This document shows, piece after piece, positions 5,877 through 7,128 of a stretch of DNA of 7,128 nucleotides. The notes under the pieces were generated by a model. It saw only the letters and a list, made by a program, of their open reading frames with translations. It made no database searches and was not told where the DNA came from. Position numbers and translations under genes: made by a program. Numbering within the stretch: position 1 is the first letter of the stretch; every line of letters begins with the position of its first letter. The stretch covers positions 1 through 7,128 of the forward strand of contig VGJG01000083.1 of assembly GCA_016867615.1 (NCBI GenBank), written 5' to 3'. The DNA is from Candidatus Aminicenantota bacterium (GTDB lineage: Bacteria > Acidobacteriota > Aminicenantia > Aminicenantales > JAFGAV01).

Positions 5877-7055
5877 TCAAGAAAAAGCCTTCCCAACGCC
5901 CGCCAGGATCTTCGCCAGCGATGCCTGCCGCAGAAAGGCCGTAATCAAGCCCGAGTGCCAGTCGAAATCCCCATGATCCTGCACAAGGGGAATGAGCCCG
6001 TCTTCCTGGGCCACGCGGAAAGCGCTCTCGATGTGGGTGTCTGAGAGGCGCGACCAGATTTTCCTGGCGAACAGGCCGAGCTGGATCTCCCGCTGAAGGA
6101 CCTTCCGCCAGGCGCGGTCGTATTCCTGGAGGTCGATTTTATCCCCGCCGTCTCCGCGGAGGCGCTCGTCGATGACCGAAGCGGCGATCTCCGCGCAGTG
6201 CAGACCGTAGCTGACGCCTCCTCCCGTGGTCGTTTTCACCTGGCCGGCCGCCTCCCCGAGGGTGATGACCGCGCCGGAACAGGTCCTCAGGGCCGGGCCC
6301 TGGGCGATGATCTTGTACTGCACGTCCCCGTTGAGCCCGGAGCCAGCCAGTCCGCCCAGGTGCTTGTCGGCGAACACATGGAAACAGCCCCGGGGATCGG
6401 ATTCGGTGATCAGGCCGAATTTCGCCCTGCCCGGTGCGGTCGGCACGGCCCAGGCGAACCCGCCCGCCGCGATGTCCGTCCCGGCGAACATTGTGGGCAG
6501 CTCGATTTCCGGGGCTTCGATCTCGACCTGGGCACCGACAAGGCGCCCCCGGGGAACTCCCAGCCCCAGCTTCCGGCTCAAGTCCCAGTGCACGCCCGTG
6601 GCCAGGACGGCCGCGCGCGCCCGGAAGTGCCCGGCTTCCCCGCCTTCGTCCATCCCTGTCTTAACCGAAACGCCGCTTTCGACTGGAACGACGTCCTCGA
6701 CGAGGCATCCGGTTCGTATTTCCGCGCCCGCCGCTTCCGCGGCGCGCGCCATATCGCGGTCGAACCTCTCCCTGTCGACGATACAGGCAAAGGGCCGGGG
6801 ATGCCTGTAAACCATGGACACGCCCGAGGGCGAAACCAGCCGGACGTCCTGGATGTCTCTCTGTCGGGAATCATCCGGTATGGTAAACCGCTCGAACGTC
6901 TCCCGGCTTATGATGCCCGCGCAATTGACGGACCGTCCGACCTCTGCCTTTTTCTCCAGAACAAGGACTTCATGACCCTTCTCGGCTAGGCGGCGCGCGG
7001 CGTGGAGGCCGCTCGGCCCGGCGCCGGCGATGATGACGTCGTAGCTCTGTTTCAT
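5877..7055 (-). CDS. Geranylgeranyl reductase family FAD-dependent oxidoreductase
   Basis: A 392-residue flavoprotein, normal length for the family, which typically saturates isoprenoid chains of lipids or quinones. The N-terminal Rossmann dinucleotide fold has GAGPSG (11-16) and Glu34 for the FAD ribose. Cys45 in SVNCAGIIS sits where the family has its conserved Cys-Gly motif. A DRERFDRDM segment (94-102) follows, and the second FAD motif is LGEAAGQVKTTTGGG (266-280), with Glu for the usual Asp of GDAAG. The substrate-side PxxYxWxFP motif is degenerate: Ala197, Phe200, Trp202, Val204, Pro205. The family call is firm, but reduction of geranylgeranyl groups is not shown; a quinone or another polyprenyl substrate is possible. 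The ATG is the first usable start after an in-frame TGA; no clear Shine-Dalgarno precedes it. The beta-barrel gene follows after 71 bp. Confidence 0.88.
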   Translation of the reverse strand: MKQSYDVIIAGAGPSGLHAARRLAEKGHEVLVLEKKAEVGRSVNCAGIISRETFERFTIPDDSRQRDIQDVRLVSPSGVSMVYRHPRPFACIVDRERFDRDMARAAEAAGAEIRTGCLVEDVVPVESGVSVKTGMDEGGEAGHFRARAAVLATGVHWDLSRKLGLGVPRGRLVGAQVEIEAPEIELPTMFAGTDIAAGGFAWAVPTAPGRAKFGLITESDPRGCFHVFADKHLGGLAGSGLNGDVQYKIIAQGPALRTCSGAVITLGEAAGQVKTTTGGGVSYGLHCAEIAASVIDERLRGDGGDKIDLQEYDRAWRKVLQREIQLGLFARKIWSRLSDTHIESAFRVAQEDGLIPLVQDHGDFDWHSGLITAFLRQASLAKILAGVGKAFS

Positions 7056-7128
7056 TATGACTATGCTACATATTCAAACAGCCGGATTTGCTCTCATCCC
7101 TCTTAAAATCAGGGCTATTATCCCCGGA
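7056..7128. other. AT-richer upstream region of the oxidoreductase gene
   Basis: These 73 bases are visibly more AT-rich than the rest and probably hold the oxidoreductase promoter or leader. A GATAAT at 7117-7122 (minus strand) resembles a -10 box, but any -35 would be outside the window. No strong Shine-Dalgarno is seen before the ATG at 7055. Confidence 0.35.

Noticed and set aside
5806..5880. ATG at 5880 as the start of the beta-barrel protein
   Set aside because: The added residues are translated repeat DNA, and they would place the signal peptide's hydrophobic core too far from the N-terminus.
4867..5976. Long plus-strand open frame opposite the beta-barrel gene
   Set aside because: It is antisense to a gene with a signal peptide and barrel pattern, has no recognisable domain and runs through the repeat array; typical of high-GC DNA.
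7057..7128. Possible divergent gene starting at the ATG at 7057 and open to the right edge
   Set aside because: Only 24 codons are visible, there is no Shine-Dalgarno, and the stretch is better explained as the oxidoreductase's upstream region.

Overview
The window comes from a high-GC, Gram-negative-type bacterium. It carries a secreted outer-membrane beta-barrel protein, mostly canonical Shine-Dalgarno sites and a diderm-style hybrid phosphorelay. The lineage cannot be fixed from sequence alone. The gene mix (hybrid kinase with HPt, PilZ, geranylgeranyl-reductase-like flavoprotein, BBP2-like barrel, GC-rich hairpin repeats) would suit an Acidobacteriota/Aminicenantes-like or another environmental genome, but that is only an impression.

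Left part (2-4385, + strand): signal transduction. A hybrid sensor kinase is cut by the left window edge and has PAS repeats, HisKA, HATPase_c and two receiver domains. Its stop overlaps the start of a small stand-alone HPt protein (ATGA overlap). After a 326-bp non-coding stretch rich in inverted repeats come a single-domain CheY-like response regulator and, 30 bp later, a PilZ-domain protein. Together they look like a split multistep phosphorelay (kinase His, receiver Asp, HPt His, response-regulator Asp) beside a probable c-di-GMP effector. The link between the two pairs rests on gene order only.

Right part (4504-7055, - strand): a geranylgeranyl-reductase-family FAD oxidoreductase is followed by a putative BBP2-like outer-membrane beta-barrel protein. 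The two sets of genes converge at 4386-4503, where a GC-rich imperfect palindrome lies.

The most unusual feature is a family of short hairpin repeats found at 3290-3314, 3415-3489 and 5806-5875. Each unit has an outer GCGG/CCGC clamp and a loop that is usually GCACGA. Tandem units repeat every 26 nt. The two inner base pairs differ between units but stay complementary, so pairing is kept while sequence changes. In the right-hand array, the hairpin nearest the barrel gene carries that gene's best Shine-Dalgarno in its loop and ends directly against a GTG start. A separate potential three-helix fold (3330-3403) lies in the left intergenic region.
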